A stretch of DNA of 64,000 nt from Gymnogyps californianus (taxonomy: Eukaryota; Chordata; Aves; Accipitriformes; Cathartidae): positions 16,165,001 through 16,229,000 of the forward strand of contig NC_059478.1 of NCBI RefSeq assembly GCF_018139145.2, in the 5' to 3' direction. How positions within the stretch are numbered: position 1 is the first letter of the stretch; every line of letters starts with the position of its first letter. The position numbers and the translations under genes are program-made. This document shows, one piece after another, positions 23,001 through 38,000 of the stretch. Below the pieces are notes generated by a model. It had not been told where the DNA came from and searched no databases. It worked only from the letters and a program-made list of their open reading frames with translations.

Positions 23001-26000
23001 AACAAGGCATGAAGTCTATGTTTTTCTTAAGTTTTCTTTAGAAGAAAAATGGGAAATGATGAAAGAAAAAATAAGAAAAAAGACGAAGTGGGAAGAACAA
23101 TGATCATAACATAATAAATCAAGTTTTATAAAAGTCATGAGATTATGTCTGAGTACTATTAAATTCTGAAGAATGAAATGTGTTCTCACCAAAGAACAGC
23201 AACTTGACAGAAGTAGGAGTGAGACTCATGCAATGAATTGTGATAAATTAAAAAAAACGATTACAAATTTCTCCCAAAGCATGCATTAATTATTTTGCTC
23301 TCTGAGCATTTCATCTACTTCTGATTAACTCAAAAGCTGACAAGATATTAGAACTCATGTACCATACCACTAGAAGTGCAACTACAGATTTTTTCCTTTT
23401 ATTTACAGAAATCAGACTAGCATCTTTTTTTTTTTTTGGTAAGCAAAGAGCATAATCTTTCCTTGTTGAAGGAAACCAACAAAATGTTATTTTCATAATC
23501 TGATACTACAAATAAGCATTAGCATGAATGAAACATGCAAATCATTTAAGTCTCTGTTACAAACTTGGGTGGGAGGGTAGGCAAGGTGGGCAGTAGCAGC
23601 TGACAGGAACATACGAAAGAGGGGAGGTCAGATTTGGGAATAAAAGTAGGACTAACTTGACTTTTCCTTATACTTTGTGCATTTCTCATTTTGTCATGCA
23701 TTCTCTCATTCATTTATGCAGGACTTCTAAAGACAATATAATTGTGTTACAACAAGTCAGATCACAATATAGACTGAATTCTGAATGGGCCTTTGGACAC
23801 TATCGCAATTTAAGGTCTCTAATTGTTAGAAGGATTAATAAACATTTTCAGCAAGTGACTTTGCAATACAAAAGTACAATGTCAGAACCATACCTAGAAG
23901 AGAGGTCTCCTTTGCAAATGCTGCAGCAATAGCTGGGTCCAGTGCTGGCTGTCCATCACCAGATGGAAGATCAGGACGAGTGTAGTCCCTGCTTTTATCA
24001 TTGTTGTACTTGACATTCAAATTCACCAACTTCGAAAAATCAATCCGTAGGGTACAGCAAGCATTATAAATATTTTGACCATCTAAGGCCTGGAAAAGGG
24101 AGTCAATTTATTTAAAAAAATACACAATACAGGTTGGTTGCACAATTTTTTTTTTTTTAAAAACAAGGTCAGCGTATAGATATTTATCCGTCTTACTGTC
24201 TAGCTTAAAACCAATTAAGATTAAAATGCATTAACCTCTCTTAATATGATTCCAGGAAGCTCGATGTTTACTTCTCTTACCTAGAAACTGTTTATGCACC
24301 AAAGTGGCAAGAGACATTTTAATGCAGTCAAACTTAAAAGTTAGTCTGTTGAATATAGTTAATTAACCTGTATTCCATACTACACCTTTAATTCAGACAT
24401 AATGCCAAATAAATTTCTCAAAGAAAAAAAGAATAATCAAAAAATCACACAGGTACTCTTTTACAACGAAAGTTGACCTGAGGGGAAAAAAATAAAAAAT
24501 CTAGACTTAAATAACATGTTAGATAGCTATCCGTTAAAGCAGAATATTTACATTGTTCCTGCATGTTTTCCCTCTCCCCTTAAAGGTAATTAGTGCCAAA
24601 ATTGAAAGAAAAGCAACTTTATCTACTAACCTAATGTTACTAACACCTTTTAAAAAAATCCTATTTTCACAATTAATTGGTACTTCTGAAAGGATGCCTA
24701 CTTACAGTGAAATTCACACGAACTCTTAACATGACACCACTTAGAACTCTATGGAAACACTCTCTAAAAAGGCCTAATTATATATGTTTTGTCCATCTTC
24801 ATTATATACAAGGCAAATTGACATATCTGGATTTTATTCCATTTAAATTTTGGCCATACCTGCCTTTCACTTGAAGCACTAACAGCTAAACATGAGAGAT
24901 TAAAAAAATCGAAATTTTTGTAACTAAGTTGGCTTATATTCTTAAGAAATGCTAGGAAGTAAAGATACAGCTCATCTTAAAAATTAATCCAGTCAATCAA
25001 GTCATTATGTTAAATATAAAACTACCAAACTATCTTACGTATACACATGGTGAAAAAAACAAATCACACTTTCAAATACAAAAATCAGATTTTTTTGTTT
25101 CTCTTGATTAATGCTGGACTGAAATGTACCACTTCTAGACCCAAGCTAGCTCTTGCACAGCTAGCTGAGTTACATGTGCAATGCACTTTCCAACACATTC
25201 AAGTTCTGGTAGGACTTACTATTTTGAGCCAAGCACTGCAAAAACCTAGTGTGCCTGCTGGGTATGGAAGCAACATAGCTATTTTCATAGTGATGCATGA
25301 AACTGAACATCCTGCAGACATCCCTCTGCTAGGTCTGGGCCAGCAAGGCTGTCCCTTCCTACAAATGTATTATCATGGCTGACATCTCCAGGGCTCACGA
25401 AATCACTTAAAAGAATTACCACCATTAGCGGTCAATGTACAAGTATTACTAGAACTTCCAAGTAATGAGAAAATAAAATCATACCAAAAAAAGTACAGAA
25501 ACCTGACAATCTAGACATCGTCTCAACAAATACTTAGCCATTAAAGAGAAACTCCTGTGCTTGAAACTCAGCTTAAACAATGCTTTATACAATATCGGCA
25601 AAGCAAAATTTACTGTCCTAATTCATAGAATACAAGCCAAGGATTAATTCTGTATTGTTGGGGTGGTGGTGGGCATCACCATTACAGAATACAGAATTTG
25701 CTAGCTCTTTCATACACAGTGGCAAAGCAGAATCCAAGACTCCTAATGTTGGTATTTGGGTAAAGAATCTCACTTCAACACTTACATCTAAAAAAGTATA
25801 CGCTGAGAATCAGTCACCACTTTTAGAAGACTTCTTACCTTCTAAAATCCACTAAGATATGGATTAAAGGTACGTCCAGTTTACGCAGCCTGAGCTTATT
25901 GTCAAAGACAATGCCATTGCCATCAAGGAAATACCCATTCACATAATGAAGAAAACTAGGTATGAATGAGACCAAAAGGCAGTATCCTTTAGCTTCGTCC

Positions 26001-29000
26001 AAATCCCAGGACCATGACACAAAGCTCTAAGTCTTTAAAACGCAGTCGAGATTCATACTATACCTCTGTGTGGAGTCTGTAGACACACTGATTTATGGCT
26101 GGCAGAAGGCTGTTAAGTTGATGAAAATCTTTTAGTCTTAAAAAGTAGCAAACCAAAATACAGCTGTGTGTAGTTTCCAGAGTAGTCAATGTTTAAAGGG
26201 AGACGCATAAGTAACTAAAACTTATACTGAAACAGCAAAAACTCCTCTTTCTGACAAATTCACAGTGACCAAAAGTACATACAAAAGAATACTGCACAAG
26301 AGAAATTCCTTGTAGTTGGGACGCAGACAGTCTGAAAGAACATCCTGAACCAGAAAGGAAAGAGACACACTCTTAATGAGCACTGTAGTCACACTCTGGG
26401 AAAGGCTCCTTGCAACAGATCAAAAACAAAAAAACCTCACCCCACCCATCTCTACAACAGCATCATACACCTCCAACAACAATGCAAGAAAGATTACCAG
26501 CAACTAGGGTTTTTTCAAGATTAACTGTTCACATGTAAAGTTACAACTGTGAATGTGTGTGTCCTGAGCTCCTTCTTACATGGCAATAAAAGAATGTGCA
26601 ACAAACCCTCAAACCTTGTTCCTCTCAGACATCCTGAAAAAAAAATGAGAAGACAGTAGCCATACTGTTAGAGACATCATCTCGAAGAACTCTAGTTACT
26701 GCTAAGAAACTTCTCTTTCTTTGAGCATTTATCTATACGTACATTCACAAGTGACACAGTACCACACCACACACATGCCAAACCAAGGAGATCAAGTATC
26801 ATGGGACCCTTCTACAAAATGTGAGTATCATTCTTCAGCTTGCCTGTGCCAGTAAACCCATTACTTAAGCCTCAACAACAGAAGTATCAAAACTTACGTC
26901 ATCATGTGATACTAAGAGTGTAATGATACTGAATCATTTCCAGGCCCCTGCCTTCCTTCCCTCCCTCCCCCTTGTTATGAAAAAGTACCCTCCTCTTCGA
27001 CTTTCCCAAGGGGAAAAAATGATTCTGAGTGGCGGCTCACCTCCTGCCAAGGGCTTGTCAGCAGACAGATTCCTGAAAAAACATGTTGTGGTATTTAAGA
27101 GCACACAAACAAGACAGCTAGTAAGAATGTGCAGAAGACCAACAGAAAACAGTGGAAAAAGAACAAACAAAAATCCCTTTCTCTGTTCAGACTGACATGT
27201 AACCCAAGGAGAGAGGCACATGCCTGAACTGACACAATGACCTCAACTCCACAGTGTACTCCTGTGCATGATCTCAACTCCACAGTGCAAACACATCATC
27301 ATCCATACAAGTTTCTCTACTGCCACTTAGATTGTTTTTGGGAGGGGAAAAACCACCACCAACAAAAAAAAACCCAAACCAAAAAAACCCCCACACCGAA
27401 CAAACAAAAACCCAAGATGATTCCTAATAATTAAGTATGCTGCGTGGTTCTACATCAGCTACGGCAGTTAAGAAAGGGAGCAAACCAGAAATAAAGAAAA
27501 TCACAATCCCCAATCCTAGTGAAAGTTCCAAAATAGCAGAGTTTGCTGGAAAGAACCTAGTATTCCTAGACAACTACTAGAGTAGAAACATTCAAAATAG
27601 TTAGAAAGGGTCTTAACAACCAGGGTTATATTCACAAAGAATCCAAAATCTGTTCATGTCTCAAGGCAGCACCTTCACTGAAGGCAAGAATAAGCAAGCC
27701 AGGCCTAACAACACAGAGAATAGCAGAAATAGTCTGGGAAGTCATAAGGATCCAGAACAGAGAGCTATGACTGTCTGTCACAGACAGCAAAAATGACCAT
27801 ACAGGGAATATCGACGAAATGGAGGTCTGCACCACAAAACACAATACTCTCCCATTTCTTAAAAACAATGTCAAACCACCTTCTGTTTTTGCTCATAGCA
27901 GCCAGGAAGATGGAGAGATGAAAAGTGCTGACTGAGAAAAGATCCCACAGATTAAGAGATGAGATGAGACTGTTCCAATGGAAATAAAAGGAAAAACAAC
28001 AACAACAGAGAGTTCAATAAACAGTATTTTCTCCTGCTGCTGATGTAATCAACCACATGCAAGCTTTTCTGCAAAAGGACAGTAAGAATTTCTATGTAGT
28101 CAACATGGACTCATGACACTAGGGTCTCTCATTTCCCAACGTGATGGTGGATGTTGAGAGAAGTGATAACAGCAGCAAAGGCTATCTCAGATGACAAAAG
28201 TACTCTACAAAGTTACAAAACGTTGTAACATCCTGAATGACTGATGCAGCTTCATGCAGATAAGAGTCAGATCTATCAGTAGGCTCCGAAGTGGAGGAAG
28301 AACATTCTTAGAATCATTTCTTCTCTCAGGCTTTCCTCACCTGAATGAAGGGTTTTGTGACGTAATGGATAGAATTCACTGCTCTTCTTTTTACTTTCAG
28401 GGTTCAAGATGCCTGAAAATCCTTCTGAAAGAAAAGTCTCTTGAAAAGTACTATATTCATAGGAACCATGCTTTGATGAGCTTCTCCTAAGGCCTGTACA
28501 GACCATGAATCTGTGGAATGAAACTCCCCTACAGGAGTTGGTCAAGGTAGCCCTCTAAAAATCAGGAAGAGATATGCCACTTACAATAGTCTTTAGCTAA
28601 TTCACATGTGGTACCTAGAAGACAGACAAGAACACAGTTTGGGAGACAGAAAATGATTTGACGTTTTGATATTCTTATTTCCCAGTTCAGAAATAGAGCC
28701 AGAAATTTAGCTAGCAGATATTTCTGGAGACACATGGCTTCAAGGCACAACAAATAGTGTATCTGCCCCTCTCTTTGTCAAGCACTGTAGGCACCTAAGA
28801 TGATGATCCAAGACAGGAAACAGATCTCTTGCAGGGTGAGGATAGCTTGAAAGCATTTACCAAGGTCCAACAAAGAAAAATCAAGTTAGAGTGGAGAGGA
28901 AAAAAGTGGCAGAGAAGGGCAACACAACAAAACCGTTGCCTTCTCTCCAAACTCATGAGGAGAAAGAGAGAAATTTAGTCCCTACTCTCTCTCTTCCCAA

Positions 29001-32000
29001 AGCACACAAAGCAAGTGAAACTAGAAACAAGATCTTTAGAAGGGCCTAACAGCTTAAGGCATTAAAAAAAAAAGAAGTAATCCTTACAAAACATACTCCA
29101 GCTCAAATAAGTACCTCAAAGTAACTGAAGGTCATATGGTAAATATCTCTTTCATTTGAACATAATCAATTTCTTTTCAGACAAGTGTCTTGGATACGAG
29201 AAGTTTCTGTGGCTAAAAGTGTATGTAAAACACATTCCGTTCTCCAAAAATAGTATTTTTTTTTTTATGTGCAGTTCCTTGACTGAAGGACCAGTTGCAT
29301 ATCTTATTCTTTTCTACAAAATTGGAAAATCCAGGACACAAAACACTGTTGCTGCACTTCCTGGGCTTTCTGATACAATGGATACAATTCAGCACTCTTC
29401 TGTTTACTGAAAACTACTTTAATTTCAGAGCACAAAGTGTGCTCTTTAGGATTCTAGATGCCCGAAAATCCTTAATGCAATAATCATGGATAATTGCCCT
29501 GAAGCTAAATACCTTATCTGGAGATATCTTTGCTTTCCATTCTGGCAATGACTACCTGAAGTTCCCATTACAGATTTTAGGGCAATGTAGCCTAGCAGAG
29601 ATCTTTTGCAGACTGCTACCAGTGCAGAGCCACCCTGAAGCTGTCACTCAAAAAAACCAGAAAGAAGACATCTTGAATGTAGAGTCAAACCTCACAGAAT
29701 CTTTGTACTCTGAATCACCTACGGGCCAAGTAAGGACCAACTGGCCAACTATAACAGAAACTCTCAACTGGACTTGTGATATTTTTAACCCATGTTGGGT
29801 CAAGATGACCATCATGCACTACATATGAGTCTCAGTCAATCCTCCATAGACGAGGCATTAATAACTGCCAATGTCCCAGATTTGGCAAGAGTACTTTTGG
29901 TGCATTTACACAAAGACAACACTCTGGATTAGCCAGCTTTTCAGATAGAAACACTGGCACTCTAATCTTTCTATGGTATACCAGATTATTGGTATGCAAA
30001 TATTTACGTTTGCTGCTTATGCTGAGGGTACTGATCATTTACTATGAAAATGGGCTATTTTTGATGCTTAGAGTATCTCCTTATGTATACAGACATCTCC
30101 AGGACATCACCTTCTGTTTCCTTAGGAGGAGCACATTAGTTCAGTGTGCTCTACTGTTGCACATGCTCAGTACTTTCTCCAACCCATGGCTAGACTGCTG
30201 CATTGCACAGAACCTGAAGTTTGTCGTCTTCACCTTTACTTGCGGGTATAACGAACTATAATAATGATCCAATCTGAGGGTGGTGATGAAACATGAATCA
30301 GTGTAGCCACAATCTTCTTTTACAGGAAATGAGTTTCTCACAAAGCAAGCGGAGCAGGAATGCAATTTTTCACTACTTGCTCATTCAAATAGCAAAAGTG
30401 GTCCCACAGGGCTAGAGGCTTCATACTGTACATTCTTGTCAGTGTCACTATTTTCTCAGAACCTTCAAATGAATAGCATCTCTCCTTGGTACTTACATCA
30501 CTTGAGTTTTTCAAATTGCTCTTTAACTTCCTTAATAAGTCTTCAATTTCTATTAAGGTCACATTCTGATTTCCTGTGAAGAGTGCCAGTGGAAAATTAA
30601 ATTTCCCCATTATCTTCTACAGGAACAACTGACGGAAAACAAATTGAAAACTTCTTTACTCTTTTACCATGCTTTTAATTTTGAACTCCATGCAACTTAA
30701 GCGTAGCCACCACATCCTCTTGCTTCTACTGTATTTCCAGATGTATTTAAACTGGAGGGTTTTTTTCCTGTCATCTGACTGTTTCTTTCCTTTAGGTGTT
30801 TTTGTTTTGGTGGCACTTCATGTTTTACCACAGTAGCTCAACCGTAAGGACTGTTTTACTATATTTAGCTTGAGAGGGTAGCGGGGAAATCAAAATTTCC
30901 TTCAAATTTAGCATTCTTCAATACTTGCAGTTGGTATTACTCTTAGCATTTTGTCTATTTATGTATAGATTGGTTAAAATATGAAACTATAAACCTAAGA
31001 CCGTTTCAAGTTGTCACTAAGGCTCCAAGATCACTCTGACAATGACTGTACATGCAGGAGTCACTGTTATTCAATGAAGTTTAGTCATTCACACATGAGC
31101 TACCACTAGTGAACAGCTACCCTAATCAAAACATGCAAAACTGGAGAAACAAATACATGCTTTTTTTTTTTTTAAATTATGACCAATACAGTATCCCACG
31201 AGCTAGTATCAGTTTGTCAGAAGTCAACAACAGCAAGATTCTTGGGTTCCTTTCATACTTTTACATACCTCATCCTTTTGTTATTTTGTCACTTCTTTAT
31301 AATATATTCCTAGAATTACACTGATAATTTTCAAATCACTACAGTCCATTTCACAGACGTCATCTTTCCATTAAATCTTCTGATAATATATGTAAGACTC
31401 AAAAAACGAAGTCAAAAGATTTATCACTTGATGTCATATTTTGCTTCAAAAATACACTTTAAAAGCAGCATTAACATCTCTTACTGAAAAATAACTTCCA
31501 AACACGAAACAAGACTGAATTACAACATTCTGCAACAAACACATTAGCATCCAACTGTTCATCAAATATGAATCTAAATGACTACGGTCGATTTCTGCAG
31601 CAATTCTGGGTTAAAGATCTAGTTTCTGTATTACTATTTTAAACCTACTTAAAACCTGAAAGGTGTATCCCATCCAAGCAAATTTTTACATATTACAGTG
31701 ACATATTTGCATCTCCCTCTACTCTGAGACACGATCTATATTTGATACTATTAATCTCTGAAAAGGATATCCCTAATTTAAATTGTACTCCAAATCTACA
31801 AATATTTCCAGACTGCTTTTCAGGAGTAGATTATCTTAAAGTAGGTCATCATATATCAAGTTGCAAATCTTCTTGTCTCTGGCTAACTTTATTTTTCTCA
31901 ATAGCATGAAAACTTACACTCTGCTTCTTGAAAACGTGTCTCTTATTTTTTGTGATTCCCTGGCTTGACCACCTGTCAGTTTTTTAATCAATACCCAGTA

Positions 32001-35000
32001 TTTCATTTGGTGCTGAGGATAAAAATGACCATCCTCCACCATTTAATGAAGGTCTTTATTACAATATAGTCATCATTCTTTACAACAGAAAACTAAGCCT
32101 ATTTTTTCTTTCCTCTACTAAGAGAGAATCATTGCCAACTTAGTCTGAGGTGTGAGCTTTTCACTTTTTCTTGGAAGTTCTCAGCTATTGTGTCATCTAT
32201 GGGCAATAAGCACTTTCTATGCTGTCAAGCAACACTTAACCAGCACATCAATTTTAATCAGCCTTCCACAAACCCAGACTGCACGTGAAGGTTTGAAAAT
32301 ATAAATTCATTCCATTTAAGTCTTGAAAATAATAATAATTAAAAAAATCTAGCCTTCCCCTTTGGTTCAACTTTTCTATTGCCACAGATGTGAACATATC
32401 CCATTCAATTAATTCAAAACATCTGGTCTAGCTGATCAAAGCTGTTGATCTTTGCCATAATTTATCCATACGCTCTCCAGTTACCTGTTCTTGCCCCTCT
32501 TACCCAGGATAGGAGAGTTTGCAATAAAACAACAGTAAGATCCTGCTCTCATCTGTCACTGCTGCAAAGCTTCTTCATAGTCTAGACCCATGAGTAAGAC
32601 TGCACTCTCTCTTCTGGGCATTTGTGGTTATAATGAAGCCTAGTTTTTTTTTTTTTTTTAAGATACTATAATGAAATACTTTCACAAACCTATATCCAAT
32701 CCACAAATCACATCTTTGTTTTGATGCTTAGAAAGTATCTACCAACAATAATCCAATAATGGGCTTACTAAATTTGCTGCTTACAGTGAATTAATTATGC
32801 ATCAACATTACATCCTACATTTTTACTTCTGGTTGACATTTTCACTATAGCAGTCTTGCATATTCTTTCATCTCTGTGCAGTCTTATTAAAATATTTGTT
32901 CATAATTATAGATGTATACAATTCTTTAGACATAGTATACTTAAACATAGTATCTTTAAACACTGTTTTTACGCAATATAACAACATTATAACAACAACT
33001 CCCTGTTATTTTTTAATCTCAAAATTCACACAAGTGGTGCAGGAGTATGACACATTATTATGGTCAGTACTCTGTTATATTAACATTTTACAAACATTTA
33101 GAGTACAGGAAGGTCTCCAGCCTTAAGAGAGAACTATACTTACTAGTTTTGCTTGCTGTGCGTTTACTGGATCGCCATACTGCAGTAAAGCTTGAAACTG
33201 GTTATTCTTTGTGAATGTGATTATCTTCAATACAGCACCGAATTTAGAGAATATCTGCCAAAAACATTGTAAAGTTTCACACACAAGTTCCTCCCAATCA
33301 CAGCTCAAGTTAAAATGAAATTTGGCTTACCTGATGAAGAACATCCAGGGTTACTGGATAGTACATATTGTCAATAATTATTCTAAGTACTGGACTCTGA
33401 GCTGGAGTCACTGCACTCTCACTAACAGTGGTCCCGCTAATGGGAGCATTTGTTGCCTGCACAGCCGTCACTGCCTGAAGAACAGCTTGGGCCCGCTTAA
33501 ACGAAAAAAAAAAAAAAAAAAAAAAGACAGAAGACAGATATTTTAATATTTCAAGATGATAGCTAGAAGTTAATTAGCAATATTAATATAGTTAACTTCA
33601 GAAACATAAAATAGTCCACTTATGTAAAACTCAGAGCTACAGACATAACATAACGTAAGTGCAATACAGTCCGACTCTGTGAGAAGAGACAATAAAAATG
33701 AAAACATCAATTAATCCTTATGTCACAGTAAGGAGGGGCTTCAAATGGCACCAATATCAATCTTCCTAGTAGCAAGCTTATTGTTCTACTAGTAAGGATA
33801 AAGAAAGTGAGGATTTTGTAGGTTTCAAGACTCTTTAAAAGGAAAGGAAAAAAGTCTGTAAAGAAAAAAAAAAACAACCAACCAACAAAAAAACCCCAAG
33901 CATACAGAAACCAGAAGTATTTATATTTTCAAGAGATTGTATTACAATTAACATTTCACTGCCATTTTAATTATGTAGAAGGCTCTGATAGGAAAGGATA
34001 ATGCTAAACTAACACTTCAAAACTTTTCAGTTTTAAACACAATGAAATAATACACAAGACTGACAAGTGTCAGAAAGTAGTATCCAGAGAGGTAAACAAA
34101 CTGGTGTCTGTTATCCACCCTCCTTCATAAAAAGAAAACCAAAATCCTCTCCATGTGTGGGGATTTTTTGGTTTTTAAACACAAGCATGGTTTTAGAAAT
34201 TCAAAGGTAACCACATGATGACATCACAAGAACACACATGTATGTAACTACTTCCACTGCCAAAACTGACAGTATCAGAAAGATGTCTTTTTCTGAGAAA
34301 GAAAAAGTGCAGAAAAAAGGGTTTCCATTTAATACTTTAATTACAGTAGCCTTATGAAGCAAAACGATACAAAACAGAGAGACAAGTGAGCATGCCAGGT
34401 AAAAATAATAACCACCATATTAACGCATACTGCGTATTTTAAAGGTATTAGAGCTACTACACAATTTCATGTCTCACAACTTACATGATACTCCTCATAC
34501 TGAAACGAATCAATGAGTAAGGAAAGTGGGGAAAAAAAAAAAATACCTGGTGAACACTAGTTGGGAAAACAAAATTTACCTCTACGTTTAACATTAATTA
34601 TGGTAACTCTGTAAAAACATCTTTTGGTAACAACATGTTCTTTTTTTCCCTCATGTATGACATACACTTTCAAGCTGGCCAGATATTTGGCTGAGTTGCA
34701 CAATTACTTCCCACTCCTTCTGTAAGCACAGAAGCAGCATGTATCAATTAAAACTTACTCCTTAAAGTGACTGGAAAAGTTTAGACTGTATAACCCAAAG
34801 AACCAAAACTTGCGAAGTCAATTTTAACATATGACCCTTGTTAGCACTATCCATCTATGCTTATACATCATATTTCATTCCACTAAAGTTAATGTGAATA
34901 CATGAAGGAATACAGGACTTAACATTGGCAAATAAGGATAAAATTTCTAAAATTATTATGACAGTGAGTATTTTGTCAAACAAGTTCAAAATAACATTTA

Positions 35001-38000
35001 GTATCATATATAAATAGCCACTTTTGAAGACATTTGAGTAGTATGTAAAGCTTTTCTTATTTTTGCAAAATTGAAATTAATTTTAAAAGATCAGCTACGC
35101 TATTCAGAAAGTGTAACATTGATTTATTTCTAAATGGTGCAATATCTGTGCAGAAAGACTAAAACCATGCATTTATGACAGGCTGATGATTAAGAGAGTT
35201 ACAGTTACAGAGGTCATTCTCTTCTCAATTCTTCTGAGTCTAGATACTGTATGAAACAAGGTAAGAGATGTTTGTTTTAAATCTGCGTTTAAATGCTCCT
35301 CTCAGTGTTTTGATATCTCACAGGAAAAGGATTTTCATCGAATTATAAAGCTGAGATGAAAACTTAAATGGTCCCTTTTGAATCTGTTTATTATTAAAGC
35401 TTTCAAATACAGATCAGAAATTTAAGTTTTGAGTATCAAAAAAAAGCAGACTACAAGCAACATCTGCACCACCTTTATTTTTCCTTACAGAAAAAAGAAT
35501 ATCCAACTACCTTGTGTTTTATAGAACGCCTCATGAGATACTAGTTACAGAATACTTACTGCCAAGTACCTATTTATATTATTTAGTTATAAATGAAAGA
35601 AAGAGAGACCTGAAAGACTGGGAATATGTTAAAATTGGGTATTAATGCACATGGTGGCATAAAAGCTGCTGAAAAGTCAGCACATCCTATACGTTGAAAA
35701 AGTGGACACATGAAGTACAAAAACAGTATCACCATAAAAGCCAGAGGACAATGTAAGAGAAAGCTTCTTAAGGGAGTATGTCCACCCACTATATGTGCAG
35801 ACAGAATTCATCCTCTATTCTCTTTTTTCAAAACTAAATGAAGGTATTTATTTTTCTTTATAACTGACATTTTGGGGAGGAATCTCAATTTTTAGAAAGT
35901 ACCTTTAGCAGACAAACCATCAAAAGACTCTAAGGAACTGGAATGTTTAGAAAGATCAACAGGAAAATCAACACCAGATCTGAGCCAAGATGTCTTTCAA
36001 CAGATTACCCTGAAATTGTTTTTAAAGGTAACAGCTATAATTTTACTATTTACACACCTTACCTAAGACAGGACGCAAGTAACAGAAACTATAACTTGGT
36101 ACTTACACTGTCTTTTGTAACATGAAAAAGAAAACGTAAGAAATTAACCTTAAAATAATCATCTGACTTGTGGTAAGTTGGTGTCTCTCTTCTCCCCCTG
36201 TAATTTGTACAAAATGGTCACCACATTACTTTTGCTAGTTTTCCTCTTCTACTAAAAACAGACATATGTATTATATTTATTGTGAAATAGGTTCTGCAGA
36301 GGCAAGAGCAAAGCATTTTTTTGTTATTATTTGTCTCTACAGTGACCATTAAGGTATTCTTCTCCAGGAACAGCAGATCACAATCTGAGGTTACCAGTGC
36401 TACCACAGCAATCATTCAAAGCACTGCAATGTAGGCATTGGCATTAGTCATTATCACTAGGGAAATTCAAATTGACATTACAATCTCAGGTGTCAGAATT
36501 AGAAAGTCAATTTTTTCATCCTACAGTCTCTAAACTAAGATGAAATCTTATGAAAAAATTTAAAGTTAAAAGACACTTCAGAATCTTTTTCTTTTTACAT
36601 TAAGGAAACATTTAGAAAATTCATCGTAATGGAAAGATCAAACAAAAAGCAAATCCCCTTCAATGTCACAAAATGGAATGATCATAGGTAAGACTACAGT
36701 AGCATTCGAATGTGGACAAAAGCAAATGATTTAAACATATGCCACATGAGCCAAGAATACACGCCATGCCTCATTTTCTACTGTCTGCACTTGTAATGCT
36801 ACATAACAGTAAATATACCTGGTTAAGTGTGTTATCAGTCTTTAATTCTTTATGATTGGAATACTGGATATAGATAGGTTGGTTACGAAGATGAGGCGTC
36901 ACAGCAGAGTAGTAATTAACCATAGTGATAGCTGCTTCTTCTGTAGCAAGTTCCAAAAATGCCTGTAATTAAACAGTTAATTTTCAGTATTTACAACGCA
37001 GATAATCTTCATATTAGCAGCATATAAAAAACACTTAAAGGGTTTGATAACACATTTTAACAAATATCAGTCTTTAGAAGATGTCATTCTCTACATATCA
37101 ACTTTATTTGCTAAGCTACTTCATCTCCAAAAATTAATCTGTGAAGATGCAGGACTAAATATTTATCTTACAGCTAACTTTTTGCTTTATGTAACTGCCA
37201 ACCATCCCTTGTTCCCCCAAAAAATTTACTGAAAGACAGTATAAGTTCATAAAAAAAAAATTAAAGGAACAAACGCGCCTTTTTTTTTTTTAATACTTAC
37301 TGTTACATGACTTATTTCAATAGCATTTTAACAGCATATTTTGAAATTGGACAGTAAGCAAACTAAAAAATGGAAAGCAACAAATTACCTGATTTTTCCC
37401 TTTCAGCATCAGGATGTTGGTTACCTTACCAAAAGGTAAACCTAAAGCAATAACTTCTGTTTCTGTCACTTCCCCAGGCAATTTCCTGATATGAAGAACA
37501 CGAGAAGGAGCCCCATCCATTTTATCGTCACCTTTGAATTTCTTGTTGTCATTACCATTGGCTGAAAGACATATTCAGACCCTATTTGAAAAGTTTACTG
37601 ATATTATTAGTGCTTTATTAAAAAATGCCTTGAATTATAAATATGAGATAATTTTTAAGTAAGCCATCTCTTAGTTTGATCTAAATAAAATTCAAGGGTT
37701 CAGAACAAATTCTGAAGAGACAAATGTTACATAGTTTCATGAAAGGTGGACTGTTCAAGACTAACTCAATAGCCTTCTGTCCTTACTAATTTTCTAAACA
37801 AGACAAAAAACACAGCAAATCCTTTTCATCTCACTTTCAGTGAAGTATCTCATATAATACCATGTAAGAATATTAATTACGACTCAGAAGGGCTCGCATA
37901 AGAAATCTAAAGTAAATAAAAAAAAAACAATTAGAGGCTACCCAGAATTTTTTGAAAGGAGAAAAATGGTGGTGAATAGTTACTAGAACAGCTTCTAAAG

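Larger units (their letters stand above)
17100..23893 (-). other. PTBP2 intron 8 (6.8 kb)
   Basis: An AT-rich intron carrying the LTR fragment at 22199-22340 and the unexplained plus-strand open segment at 18449-18601. Nothing else was recognised. Confidence 0.8.

Noticed and set aside
37317..37520. MDGAPS as the PTBP2 start codon
   Set aside because: The frame is open upstream through the exon 4 acceptor and exon 3, and PTBP2 is known to begin earlier.
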